Positions 34,734 through 42,864 are shown, counted from the first letter of the stretch. The stretch is DNA of 64,000 nt from Thermoplasmata archaeon (GCA_021798195.1 JAJZYH010000008.1:1-64000), one strand, 5' to 3'. A program made the numbers and translations. The notes: generated by a model from the sequence alone, not told the origin.

Positions 34734-35291
34734 TCACCGAGTGTAGTCGGGGGCCGTCTCGGGGCGGCCCTCCCCATGGTTCACCCACAGGGCCATGGCG
34801 AAGAGCAGGTCCGAGAGCCGGTTCACGTAGGCGAGGATCACGGGGCGCAGGGGTTCCGCGGCGTCCAGGCGCACCAGGGCGCGCTCCGCGCGTCGGGCCA
34901 CGGTACGGGCCACATGGAGCTGGGCGGCCAGAGGGGTCCCCCGGGGCAGCACGAAATGACGCAGAGGCCCCACCGGTTCCATGAACCGGTCCGTGGACCT
35001 CTCCAGAGCCTCCACGTGCCGCGCTTCCAGGAGCCGGAGAGGGGGATTCGCGGCTCCAGAACCGGCGACCTCCGCGCCCAGGCTGAACAGCTCGTGCTGG
35101 ACCAGCTCCAGCTCCTCCCCCAGCGGCGTGGCCGTCCCCTGGGGAAGGGCCGCGAGGACCGTTCCCAGGAGCGAGTTCAGTTCGTCGAGGGAACCGTAGG
35201 CTTCGACCCGGGGATCGTCCTTGCGCACCCGCTTGCCGCCCCGCAAGGACGTCTCCCCGCGGTCGCCGGTCCGCGTGTAGAGACGCGTCAG
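34734..35291 (-). CDS. Cob(I)alamin adenosyltransferase, PduO type
   Basis: Makes adenosylcobalamin from ATP and cob(I)alamin. The family N-terminus YTRTGDRGETSLRGGKRVRKD is encoded upstream of the first canonical start (TTG 35246), so the true start must be earlier. The only plausible codon is CTG 35291, which sits 8 nt after a perfect AAAGGAGGT. No in-frame ATG, GTG or TTG precedes it in the sequence I checked (to about 35360). That gives 185 residues, the usual size. Other motifs: VEAYGSLDELNSLLG and FVLPRGTPLAAQLHVARTVARRAER. No B12-dependent enzyme is visible nearby. Confidence 0.85.
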   Translation of the reverse strand: MTRLYTRTGDRGETSLRGGKRVRKDDPRVEAYGSLDELNSLLGTVLAALPQGTATPLGEELELVQHELFSLGAEVAGSGAANPPLRLLEARHVEALERSTDRFMEPVGPLRHFVLPRGTPLAAQLHVARTVARRAERALVRLDAAEPLRPVILAYVNRLSDLLFAMALWVNHGEGRPETAPDYTR

Positions 35292-35298
35292 ATGGAAG

Positions 35299-35307
35299 AC
35301 CTCCTTT
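35299..35307 (-). promoter_or_regulatory. Perfect Shine-Dalgarno AAAGGAGGT
   Basis: Full complement of the 16S 3' end, 8 nt before CTG 35291. Its strength and spacing decide the adenosyltransferase start. Confidence 0.7.
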
Positions 35308-35412
35308 CGGGGGAGACCCCGGGGTCCTTCATGGGCTTTGCCCCGTGCCGGGTCCGGGTGCCCCCCCGGGAGGAAAGGGTTCCCTACCGGGCCGCGGAGG
35401 CCCCGGGGCGCC

Positions 35413-35658
35413 TCAACCCGCGGGGATGGCCCAGGACCCCAGGTTGAAGGTGGGGTTCGCGTTCCGGACGAACGCCGCGCGTCCGGTCTCGAAGCGCCGG
35501 GGGGTGCTCCCCAGGATGTCCAGAGGGCTCTCGAGCCCGTGGATCGCGCAGTAGGAAATGCGCAGGATCTCGTTGTGCTCTGCCTCTTGCTGGCAGAGAC
35601 GGCAGACGAGAGGTGGTTGCCGCAGGGGTCGCACGTTCAGCGGGCGGGGATTCAGCAT
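35413..35658 (-). CDS. Small CCCH zinc-site protein
   Basis: An 81-residue protein with C19-x2-C22 and C37-x2-H40 (VCRLCQQEAEHNEILRISYCAIH), a compact CCCH zinc arrangement, followed by an aromatic C-terminal part (FVRNANPTFNLGSWAI). GGAGG precedes ATG 35658. It lies 23 bp after the RHH gene on the same strand and is probably cotranscribed with it. I cannot assign it to a named family. Confidence 0.65.
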   Translation of the reverse strand: MLNPRPLNVRPLRQPPLVCRLCQQEAEHNEILRISYCAIHGLESPLDILGSTPRRFETGRAAFVRNANPTFNLGSWAIPAG

Positions 35659-35681
35659 GGTTCGGTGCCTCCGTGGGGTTC

Positions 35682-36110
35682 TTACTTTCCGAGCAGCCCG
35701 TCTCCCCGGGACGCCGCGCGGCGACGGGCCATGCGGCGTTCGTGGAGCTCCCGGGAGGCGTCCCGCGAGGCCCGGCGCCTCTCTCCATGGTCCAGGGCGA
35801 GCTCGGTGAGCCCACGTTCCACCGCCTTGGAGAGCGCGTCGGCCACAGAATTGGCCCAACCATCCTCCACCAGCTCTTCCAGCTCGGCAGCGAGGGAAGC
35901 CGGGAGATCCGGGCGTGCCTCCGCGCCGGTGGTGGGAAGGGACCCCGACCGGGGCACCGTGGCCTCGGGGTCCGCCTCCCGGAGCAATTGGCGGACAGCT
36001 TCGGACCGATTGGGGAGCCCGCGGGACCGCACGATGCGGTCCAGACGGTGAGTCGCCTCGTGGTCCAGACGGACTCCGAGGAAGACTCCGGCCCCCTTCG
36101 GTGGCTGCAC
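35682..36110 (-). CDS. Ribbon-helix-helix DNA-binding protein
   Basis: A 142-residue protein. Residues ~8-45 (VFLGVRLDHEATHRLDRIV then SRSEAVRQLL-type: RGLPNRSEAVRQLLREAD) form a classical RHH/CopG domain. A second, weaker beta-helix-helix (about 72-108, LPASLAAELEELVEDGWAN then SVADALSKAVERGL) may be a second RHH half. The C-terminus is strongly basic. It begins at GTG 36110, 28 nt below a TATTAAATA box, so it is leaderless. Two GTTAAAC sites fall between that box and the start codon, which strongly suggests autorepression. Confidence 0.82.
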   Translation of the reverse strand: MQPPKGAGVFLGVRLDHEATHRLDRIVRSRGLPNRSEAVRQLLREADPEATVPRSGSLPTTGAEARPDLPASLAAELEELVEDGWANSVADALSKAVERGLTELALDHGERRRASRDASRELHERRMARRRAASRGDGLLGK

Positions 36111-36112
36111 GC

Positions 36113-36162
36113 GTTAAACGACAGTTAAACAGCTATTTAATACAAGTGGCGCTTCGTTTAAC
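36113..36162. promoter_or_regulatory. Three-site GTTAAAC operator array
   Basis: GTTAAAC occurs at 36113-36119 and 36124-36130 (11 bp apart, one helical turn), and its reverse complement GTTTAAC at 36156-36162. The first two lie between the TATA box and the RHH start codon, over the expected transcription start; the third lies on the far side of the TATA box. This is the layout expected for an RHH repressor that controls its own promoter. Confidence 0.6.
36134..36142 (-). promoter_or_regulatory. TATA box TATTAAATA of the RHH gene
   Basis: Minus-strand TATTAAATA, centred 28 nt upstream of GTG 36110 and flanked by the GTTAAAC sites. Confidence 0.65.
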
Positions 36163-36236
36163 ACCGCGGCATCTTCGCGTGGATCGCACGGCTCCGCGGC
36201 CGGGCGGGGTGCCCGATGACCTCGGGGAGCGAGAGC

Positions 36237-36241
36237 TTTTA
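36237..36241 (+). promoter_or_regulatory. TATA-like TTTTA element for aIF5A
   Basis: CTTTTATG in GC-rich sequence. It predicts a transcription start near 36266, giving the aIF5A message a leader of about 13 nt. Confidence 0.4.
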
Positions 36242-36278
36242 TGCCGCTCCCCATCGGGACAGCCGAAGGGAACGAACC

Positions 36279-36665
36279 ATGGCTTGGACGCAGGCAGAGG
36301 TCCGGGAATTGCGTGAGGGGCGCTACATGCTGGTGGACAACGAGCCGTGCAAGATCCTCTCGATCCAGACGTCGAAACCGGGAAAGCACGGAGAGGCGAA
36401 GGCCCGCATCGACGTGATGGGCATCTTCGATGGGAGCAAGCGCTCCGTGGTGTTCCCGGTGAAGCACAAGGTGCAGGTCCCCATCATCAACAAGCGGTCC
36501 GCCCAGGTCCTCTCCTTGAGCGACACCGAGGTCCAGTTGATGGACATGGAGAGCTACGAGACCTTCTCCCTGCCCTTGGAACCGGGGCAGCGGGAGGAAC
36601 TCTCCCCCGGGTCCGAAGTGGCGTACATGTCCGCCATGGGGAAGCGGAAGATCCAACGCGCGTAG
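36279..36665 (+). CDS. Translation factor aIF5A
   Basis: A 128-residue factor that rescues stalled ribosomes, notably at polyproline. The hypusination loop is intact: [13 protein letters not shown], with the modified lysine at position 36. Two beta domains follow, the C-terminal one OB-like ([16 protein letters not shown]). Deoxyhypusine synthase is not in this window. It diverges from the RHH operon and is followed by 158 bp of spacer before the giant helical protein. Confidence 0.94.
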   Translation: MAWTQAEVRELREGRYMLVDNEPCKILSIQTSKPGKHGEAKARIDVMGIFDGSKRSVVFPVKHKVQVPIINKRSAQVLSLSDTEVQLMDMESYETFSLPLEPGQREELSPGSEVAYMSAMGKRKIQRA

Positions 36666-36823
36666 GCCCGGGCGGGCCCCCGAAGGGAGCCCGTTCTCAC
36701 GGTAGACGCCGCCGGTATTCCCCACATCTTATATGAGGGGGGCCATATGCAATCGCACGTCCCGGCGTCCCGTGCGCGGGGAGGTCCAACCTCGGAGGGT
36801 AGTCTACGGCGGCAGGAGGCGGG

Positions 36824-39800
36824 CTGAGTAGCGCTCGGCTCAAGCAGGTTGCCCAAAAGGCCGAGGAACTGAAGCGGAGGAAAGCGGCGGGGGAAGAGGC
36901 CCGGCGCCTCGCCATGGACTCCGTGGAGCTGGCCCGGGGGTTAGGTGTGACCCCACCGGACCTCGAGGCACGGGAGAACGCCATCCGGGAAGCGATCCGG
37001 AAGCTCTCCTGGGAGGAGGTGGTCACCCTTTCCGATGCGCTCCGCAGGTCCACGGAGGAGGAGATCCAGAAATCGCTCACAGAACGGGGCGAACGGGCCC
37101 TCCTTCGGGCCCAGGAGCTCCACAAGCTCGGGGTCCTCCCCGACGGGCAGTCTCCCCTCTCTTCCCGTGGGTGGGAGACCCCGCTCAAGGAAGCGCGCTT
37201 CTCCGAGGCCCATGCCACCCTCACCGAGGCCGAAGCCTTCCTCCAGAAGGCCCAGGACGGATTCCTCGGAGACCTTCAGCGAAGGGTCCTCGCATTGGCC
37301 CAGTGGTCCGGCGACGGGGGAGAGGACCTTGCCTCACTCCATGGGTTCCCCGCCGCCGAGAAACTGTTCCAGGAGGGAAGGTTTTCGGACGGGCTCGCGG
37401 CTCTGGAAGCGGAACTTCCTCACCGCCTCCCCAAGGCCCAGAAACGTCTCGAGGATTCCGTTCGGCGCTTGAGCGCGCTGGTCCCGCTGGCCAAATCGTG
37501 GTCCATCGAGGTGGACGCTGCGGAAGGCCGTCTGGGGCAGGTCTCGTCCCACCGCACGCTGGACCTCCCGACCTACGTGGGGTCGCTGGACCAGGAAGCC
37601 TCCCACCTCGAGCAGCGGATCCGGGAGAAGACGGAATCCCAGCTCGCGGAACTGCGCCAGGTACTCAGGGTCCTGTCCGAAGGGGGGGTCGACGTCAAAG
37701 AGCCCCTCGAGAAGCTGGAACACGTGGCGAACCAATCCTCCGACACGCCCGTCACCGAGCTCCCGGGCCTCGTGCAGGAAGCCCAGGAGAGCGTGGAAGC
37801 CCTGGTGGTGAGCGTTGTGGCCGGGTACATCGACGAAGTGCGGCCCCGATTCGCCGAGGCCCGACAGCTCCGCCGGGATGCGCAACCGGCCATCGACGCG
37901 ATGAACGAAGCGCGTGACTTCCTGCGGCAGCGGAAATTCCTCCAGGCCATCGCCTCGGCCCAACGGTCGCTGGAGCTCGCCTCGGAACTCCTCGCGGATG
38001 TGGAGGCGGCCCACGCCGAGATCCAAGAATTCCGGGAGATCCTCAGGCGCCTCAACACCGGCGGCTTCTCCACTACGCCCTATGAGGCGATGGCCACCGA
38101 GGCGGAGGCGATGCTCTCCCGGGGGGACGTGGAGCGGATGCGCACCAGCCTCCAGGAGGGCCTTCGGGGGTTGGGCCGCGAATCCCTGCCGTTCTTCCAA
38201 CGGCAGTTCGAGGTGCAGGATCGATTGCGCGCCCGGTTCCGGGAACGGGGGTGGACCCCTCCCGAGGACCTTCCCCGGAAACTGGACGGGGCGAAGCAGC
38301 TCTTCCAGGACGGCCGCTTCGCGGAGACCGCCGAAGCCCTGGCCGAAATCAAGGCGCTCACCAAGGCCTTCGTGGCCCCCCACATCAGCCAGCGGCTGGA
38401 GGAGATGGGCCGAGCGCTCGACGAGATCCCCGACCCCCAGGCCGTGGGGACCGTCCGAGGGCTCCTCGCGGACACCGACGTGAGCCTCCGGGTACGGGAC
38501 GACGCCGCGCTGTCGCTGGAAGCGCTGGACCGCGCCGAGAAGGAACTCTCCACCGTGTTCCTCGCCCGTTCCCAGGCGGTGATCCGCGAACTCGAGGAGG
38601 AACGGACCGCACTCGCCTCCATGGCCGTGGACACCTCCGAGGTCCAGCGGGAGATCGCCCAGGTGCGCGAGATCTTCGACGTGGGGGATTTCTTCAAGGC
38701 CTCCCGGGCCAGCCAGGAATTGAAGACGCGCCTGGAGCAACAGCAGCTGGTCCGGGCCGAGGAGGCGGTCTCCCGGGCCAAGCTCGCGGTTGTCGAGGCC
38801 GGCAAGATGGGACTGGAACCTCTCGGTGTCCGCACTGCCCTCCAGGGAGCCCAGGAACTGGTCCGCCAGGGGCGGTACCTGCCGGCCTTCCAGGCCGCGG
38901 AGAAGGCCCGCACGGAGGCAGCGAACATCTGCTCCACCGCCCAGAGGGTCCTGGACGTGATCACCAAGGTGGCCGAATTGATGGCGAATCTCCGCAAGCA
39001 GGGGGTTCCCGTGGAGGACCTGCGGGAATTCGCCCCCCGGATCGCCGAGGCACGGGAGGCGTACCAGTCCCTGAGGTTCCAGGAGGCGGAGACCCTTGCC
39101 TCACGCATCCGGAACGATGTGGAGGCGATCGTCGCCCGGAGGGATGGGCGCGCGGTGCTCACGTCCCTGCGGACCCTCTTCGAGGAAGCGGAACGCATCG
39201 GGGCCGCCCCGGAAGATTGGCACCCTTCCCTCGCCCGGGAGGAGGAGGCCCTCTCCGGCCCCCAACCCGTGGAGGCGTTCCACCGGCTCCAGGAACTCCA
39301 GGTCCAGGGCCTCTCCCGGATTCGCCCGCTCCTGGAAGGCCAGCTCCGGACGCTGGAATCCGACCTGAGGTCCGCCCGTGCGGTGGGCATGGACACGCAG
39401 GCCGTGGAGGAAGCGCTCCGGGAAGCCCGACGCCGCCTGGAGAGCCCCATCCCCCTGGGGGCGGCCCAGATCCTCGACCAGACGCGCCGCGACTTCTTCC
39501 AGAGCCGCACGTTCGTGGAACAGGCGCTCAAGGGGCTCAAGTCGGCCCGGGACGCATTGGTCCAGGCGGAGCTCGTTCGGGTGGGGACGGCCGACCTCCG
39601 CAAACGTCTCGACGAGGTGGAATCCCGGATGGCCGCCAAGGACTACGCCTCGGCCATCGAGAGCGCCCAGGCGATCCAGCGCGAGGTGGAGGGGCGGGTC
39701 CGGGACCAGGTGAACGAGACGCTGGCCAAGTTCCAGAACCTCGTCACCAAATCCAAGATGGAGGGGATGCTCACCACGGTCGCGGAGAATTTCCTCGTCC

Positions 39801-41227
39801 AGGCCCGCCGGCTCCTCGAGGAGGGCAAGCCCATCGAGGCCCTCCAGTTTGCCAGCCGCAGCGAATCCGAGCTGGAGAAGGTGGAACTCCAGCATTCCCT
39901 CGCCCAGAACTCCCTCCTGACGCTCCAGGAGAAGCTCGAGACCGCCGAGCGGGAACGACTCCATGCCCCGGGAGCTCGCGAGGATCTGGAGAAGGCAAGG
40001 GACCTCTTTGCCCGCGGGGATTACACCAACGTCCTGGATCTGGTCTTCACCGCCACCGACCGCCTGAGCTCCGTGGCCGAGCTCCGGAAACGGGCCGGAG
40101 AGGTGGTGACGAGGACGCAGGAGGGCCTCGGGGCCCAATCGGGATTCGGGGTGGACCTGGGACCGTTCCTTGCGGACAATGCCCGGGCGAAGGAACTCCT
40201 CGACCAGGGGAAGTATGCGGAGGCCCGCATCCTCTCCCTCTCGGCGGCGGAGGGGGCGCGCAACGCCGTGGAATCTTCGATCACCCGGTCCCTGGATGAG
40301 GTGCGGGACCTGGGCGCAGCGCTCCCGACGCTTTCCCCCGAGGCGCATACCAAGTTCCTCCCCATCCTGGGACGGGCCGAGCAGGCGTTCAAGTCGCGCG
40401 ACTGGACCGCGTCGCTCCAGGCGATCAAGGAGGCGCGGGAAATCGCGGAGGGGACCCTCCGCGTGGTCATCGAGGAGCAGAGGGCGAAGCTCCGGACCCT
40501 GCGCTCCGCCCTCCCCTCCCCGCCCCCCACGGAACCGGGGGGGGATCTCGACACCCGCCTGGACGAGGCGGTGCAGGGGCACCGATTCCGGGAGGCCCAG
40601 GACCTCCTGGCCTCGGCTCTCGCGGAGATCGAGACCCTGCGCATACAGGCCCTCGGGGCGGACGTTCAACGGCTGGAACGGAAGGTCCTGCAGGGGGAGA
40701 AGCTGGGCGTGGAAACCACGCCCGTCATGGAGCTCTTTAGCGAAGCCAAGATGAACTTGGAGTCTCGGAACCTCGAGGTCGTCCCCGGGCAGATCGCGAA
40801 GGCCACCGACCTGCTCAACGGCCTGGTGGCCCCCCGTCTCGAGGACAAGCTCCGGGAACTGGAGAGCGAGCTCGCCTTTGCGAAGGAGGGCTTGAACGTG
40901 GCCGTGGGCCCGGTGGAAGCCCTCGCACTGGAGGTGGAGCGGGTCCGCGCCACGGGAGACCTCACCGGGGCTGCGGCAAAGCTCCTCGAGGCCGAGGAAG
41001 AGCTCAACCAGCGGAAGGCCCGGCACCGGGAATTCACCAACCTCACCTACCTCATCGACGCCGCACTGGCCCAGGCCAACGAACGGAAGCTCACCACGAC
41101 GAAGGCGCGTGAGCTATTGTCCGAGGCGCTCAAGCTGAGGGCCACCGATTACGGGAAGGCCATCGAGCTGGCGCGGAGCGCACTGGCCCAGGTTCAGGAG
41201 GCACTTCGGGCGCCTCCCACGAGTTGA
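36824..41227 (+). CDS. Giant all-helical repeat protein of unknown function
   Basis: A cytosolic protein of ~1,467 residues, almost entirely charged alpha-helix, with one cysteine and no membrane segment. A recurring motif ends one helix and opens the next: KLFQEGRFSDGLAAL, QLFQDGRFAETAEAL, ELVRQGRYLPAFQAA, RLLEEGKPIEALQFA, DLFARGDYTNVLDLV and ELLDQGKYAEARILS. This looks like a degenerate TPR or spectrin-like repeat of about 60-190 residues. The first ATG is 36914, but the 30 codons before it read as the same kind of helix (RLKQVAQKAEELKRRKAAGEE) with no stop, so I extend to CTG 36824, four bases after GGAGG. A structural, cytoskeletal or scaffold role is possible. No known family recognised. 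Confidence 0.8.
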   Translation: MSSARLKQVAQKAEELKRRKAAGEEARRLAMDSVELARGLGVTPPDLEARENAIREAIRKLSWEEVVTLSDALRRSTEEEIQKSLTERGERALLRAQELHKLGVLPDGQSPLSSRGWETPLKEARFSEAHATLTEAEAFLQKAQDGFLGDLQRRVLALAQWSGDGGEDLASLHGFPAAEKLFQEGRFSDGLAALEAELPHRLPKAQKRLEDSVRRLSALVPLAKSWSIEVDAAEGRLGQVSSHRTLDLPTYVGSLDQEASHLEQRIREKTESQLAELRQVLRVLSEGGVDVKEPLEKLEHVANQSSDTPVTELPGLVQEAQESVEALVVSVVAGYIDEVRPRFAEARQLRRDAQPAIDAMNEARDFLRQRKFLQAIASAQRSLELASELLADVEAAHAEIQEFREILRRLNTGGFSTTPYEAMATEAEAMLSRGDVERMRTSLQEGLRGLGRESLPFFQRQFEVQDRLRARFRERGWTPPEDLPRKLDGAKQLFQDGRFAETAEALAEIKALTKAFVAPHISQRLEEMGRALDEIPDPQAVGTVRGLLADTDVSLRVRDDAALSLEALDRAEKELSTVFLARSQAVIRELEEERTALASMAVDTSEVQREIAQVREIFDVGDFFKASRASQELKTRLEQQQLVRAEEAVSRAKLAVVEAGKMGLEPLGVRTALQGAQELVRQGRYLPAFQAAEKARTEAANICSTAQRVLDVITKVAELMANLRKQGVPVEDLREFAPRIAEAREAYQSLRFQEAETLASRIRNDVEAIVARRDGRAVLTSLRTLFEEAERIGAAPEDWHPSLAREEEALSGPQPVEAFHRLQELQVQGLSRIRPLLEGQLRTLESDLRSARAVGMDTQAVEEALREARRRLESPIPLGAAQILDQTRRDFFQSRTFVEQALKGLKSARDALVQAELVRVGTADLRKRLDEVESRMAAKDYASAIESAQAIQREVEGRVRDQVNETLAKFQNLVTKSKMEGMLTTVAENFLVQARRLLEEGKPIEALQFASRSESELEKVELQHSLAQNSLLTLQEKLETAERERLHAPGAREDLEKARDLFARGDYTNVLDLVFTATDRLSSVAELRKRAGEVVTRTQEGLGAQSGFGVDLGPFLADNARAKELLDQGKYAEARILSLSAAEGARNAVESSITRSLDEVRDLGAALPTLSPEAHTKFLPILGRAEQAFKSRDWTASLQAIKEAREIAEGTLRVVIEEQRAKLRTLRSALPSPPPTEPGGDLDTRLDEAVQGHRFREAQDLLASALAEIETLRIQALGADVQRLERKVLQGEKLGVETTPVMELFSEAKMNLESRNLEVVPGQIAKATDLLNGLVAPRLEDKLRELESELAFAKEGLNVAVGPVEALALEVERVRATGDLTGAAAKLLEAEEELNQRKARHREFTNLTYLIDAALAQANERKLTTTKARELLSEALKLRATDYGKAIELARSALAQVQEALRAPPTS

Positions 41228-41392
41228 CGGGACGCCCCTTCTCTTTCCCGGGAAGCGCGTGGATCCCGGCGCTCCGTGGATCGTTTCCCCATATGGGACC
41301 TCGCTGGGTTGGTAGTCGGGGTGGGAGAGGGAACTCACGAGGATCGATCTGCCGCCTACTACGGGGGCGCCCAGGGAGCCCTTCCCCAACGA

Positions 41393-41851
41393 CTACGCGG
41401 AACCGCCCAAGGACTCTTCGCTCAGGCCGGATGTGGGCATCGCCCCCGGACGGGGCGGCGTCAGAGGCCAGCGATCGTACTCCACCACATGTTTCAAACC
41501 GGCCTTGCGGAGGATCGAGGAGATCGACTCGGTCAGGCCCACCACCTCCTGGCAGCGGATGGGCTTCGTCACGTAGAACTCCAACCGACGGTCCTCCCGG
41601 ATCGGGAAGACCAACCGAAGACCCGAAGGGTCCTGCCGGTTGTAGCCGACCGGCTTGCGATCGGCGCGGAGGTCCCGAAGGTTCTCCTCGAGGATGACCT
41701 CCGGTAGGATCGGGTCCGGCTCCTTGGGGAGGGGCCGGTTCTGGTCCACCAGCCTCCGGTGGATCTCCGGATAGACCTTTGCGAGGTCCTTGTAGGTCTT
41801 CCGTCCATCCAGGATGAGATGCCCGCTCCGGGCCTTCACAGGGGGGGTCAT
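41393..41851 (-). CDS. Conserved-looking archaeal protein of unknown function
   Basis: A 152-residue soluble protein with a mixed alpha/beta pattern. A Lys-rich opening (SGHLILDGRKTYKDLAKVYP) is followed by YPEIHRRLVDQN, VILEENLRDLRADR, a beta stretch GLRLVFPIREDRRLEFYVTK and a helix EVVGLTESISSILRKAG, then a Pro/Gly/Ser-rich tail. ATG 41851 is chosen because a CTTATAC box lies 28 nt upstream. It stands alone between the giant repeat gene (convergent) and the tRNA. I do not recognise the family; nucleic-acid binding is conceivable. Confidence 0.65.
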   Translation of the reverse strand: MTPPVKARSGHLILDGRKTYKDLAKVYPEIHRRLVDQNRPLPKEPDPILPEVILEENLRDLRADRKPVGYNRQDPSGLRLVFPIREDRRLEFYVTKPIRCQEVVGLTESISSILRKAGLKHVVEYDRWPLTPPRPGAMPTSGLSEESLGGSA

Positions 41852-41875
41852 CGGCCTCTTGGAACGCAGGACGGC

Positions 41876-41882
41876 GTATAAG
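41876..41882 (-). promoter_or_regulatory. TATA box CTTATAC
   Basis: Minus-strand CTTATAC, centred 28 nt upstream of ATG 41851, giving a leaderless message. Confidence 0.6.
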
Positions 41883-41986
41883 GGGGTTGCGCGATCCCGG
41901 GTCACCCCTCAGGGGTCCCGGGCGGGAACTCCGGGGACTGTCCATGGAAGGTTAAATACGCGGAGGAATCCAGAACGTCACACGCT

Positions 41987-42062
41987 GCTCCCGTAGTCTA
42001 GTGGTCAAGGATAGAGGCCTCTCGAGCCTTTGACGCGGGTTCAAATCCCGCCGGGAGCACCA
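41987..42062 (+). tRNA. tRNA-Glu (anticodon CUC), CCA encoded
   Basis: The cloverleaf folds completely. The acceptor stem GCTCCCG (41987-41993) pairs with CGGGAGC (42052-42058). The anticodon stem GAGGC/GCCTT encloses the loop CTCTCGA with anticodon CUC. The T arm is GCGGG TTCAAAT CCCGC. The discriminator A is followed by a genomically encoded CCA. No intron. A TAAATA box about 31 nt upstream (41953-41958) fits a tRNA promoter. Confidence 0.95.
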
Positions 42063-42251
42063 CGACCTCACGGGAACCATCCCGCCCCGTTTGTTCCGCG
42101 GATCCTCAACCCCCGAGGCATGCAGATTCCCGTTGCAGGACTGCCAAGGCGCAGCCGACGCGGGGGGGGGTACCCACGGGTCCGGGACGGTCGCTCCATT
42201 CGCTCCGATTCTCCCCGTGAAGCTATAGGGACGGCTCGTCATCGGTGGTCC

Positions 42252-42842
42252 ATGGAAGGTCCGGGCGTAGAGAAGCCGCAGGACCGCATGTGCCCTGCGT
42301 TTACCCTGGATAACCGCCTCCGCCGGTGGCTGGGCCCACCCGGGGGAGACTTGGACCTCCTGGACATCCACCCCGGAGACTCCGTCGCGGATCTGGGAGC
42401 CGGCGTCGGATACTATGCCCCGGAGATCCTCCGTCGTATCGGGGCGCAGGGACAGCTATTCCTGGTGGACCTCGATCCCGAGAACCTCCAGATCGCCCGC
42501 TCCCGTGTGGGAGCGGACCCCCGGGTGACGTTCATCGAAGGCGCGGCAAACCAGGTCCCCCAGATCCCCACGGGTTCCGTGGACCGAGCCCTGTTGTCGT
42601 TGGTCCTCTGCTGCATGGTGGACAAGTCCGGTGTCCTGCGCGAGACCTGGCGGATCCTCAAACCCGGAGGACGGACTCTCGTCAGCTATCCACGGCACCT
42701 GTTGCCGTTCCGCCTGTCCCGCCGAAGCCTCCGGGTCACTCCCGCTCTCTGGAGCCGACTGCTCCAAGAGCTCCCATGGGAAACGAGAGAGGTTCCCCAG
42801 GTATTGCCCCTGCGGAAGCATCTTCTCCTGAAGGGGTCCTGA
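42252..42842 (+). CDS. Class I SAM-dependent methyltransferase
   Basis: A 196-residue Rossmann methyltransferase. Motif I is VADLGAGVGYYAPEIL, the acidic motif II loop is LFLVDLDPENLQIA, motif III is VTFIEGAANQVP, then DRALLSLVLCCMVD and the motif ILKPGGRTLVSYP. ATG 42252 lies 26 nt after a CTATAG box (leaderless). The substrate is not evident; it resembles UbiE/ArsM-like small-molecule methylases. No operon partners. Confidence 0.85.
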   Translation: MEGPGVEKPQDRMCPAFTLDNRLRRWLGPPGGDLDLLDIHPGDSVADLGAGVGYYAPEILRRIGAQGQLFLVDLDPENLQIARSRVGADPRVTFIEGAANQVPQIPTGSVDRALLSLVLCCMVDKSGVLRETWRILKPGGRTLVSYPRHLLPFRLSRRSLRVTPALWSRLLQELPWETREVPQVLPLRKHLLLKGS

Positions 42843-42864
42843 GGGGGCCTTCGCCTTCCCCCTG

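Noticed and set aside
38080-41026. Long minus-strand frames (519 and 641 codons) under the giant repeat gene
   Set aside because: Ser/Arg-rich or Leu/Glu/Gly-rich mirror composition of the helical plus-strand gene; no independent start signals.
41952-42371. Minus-strand frame containing a CSRRDLNPRQRLERP segment
   Set aside because: This is the well-known translation artefact of a tRNA gene read on the opposite strand; the tRNA-Glu at 41987-42062 explains it.
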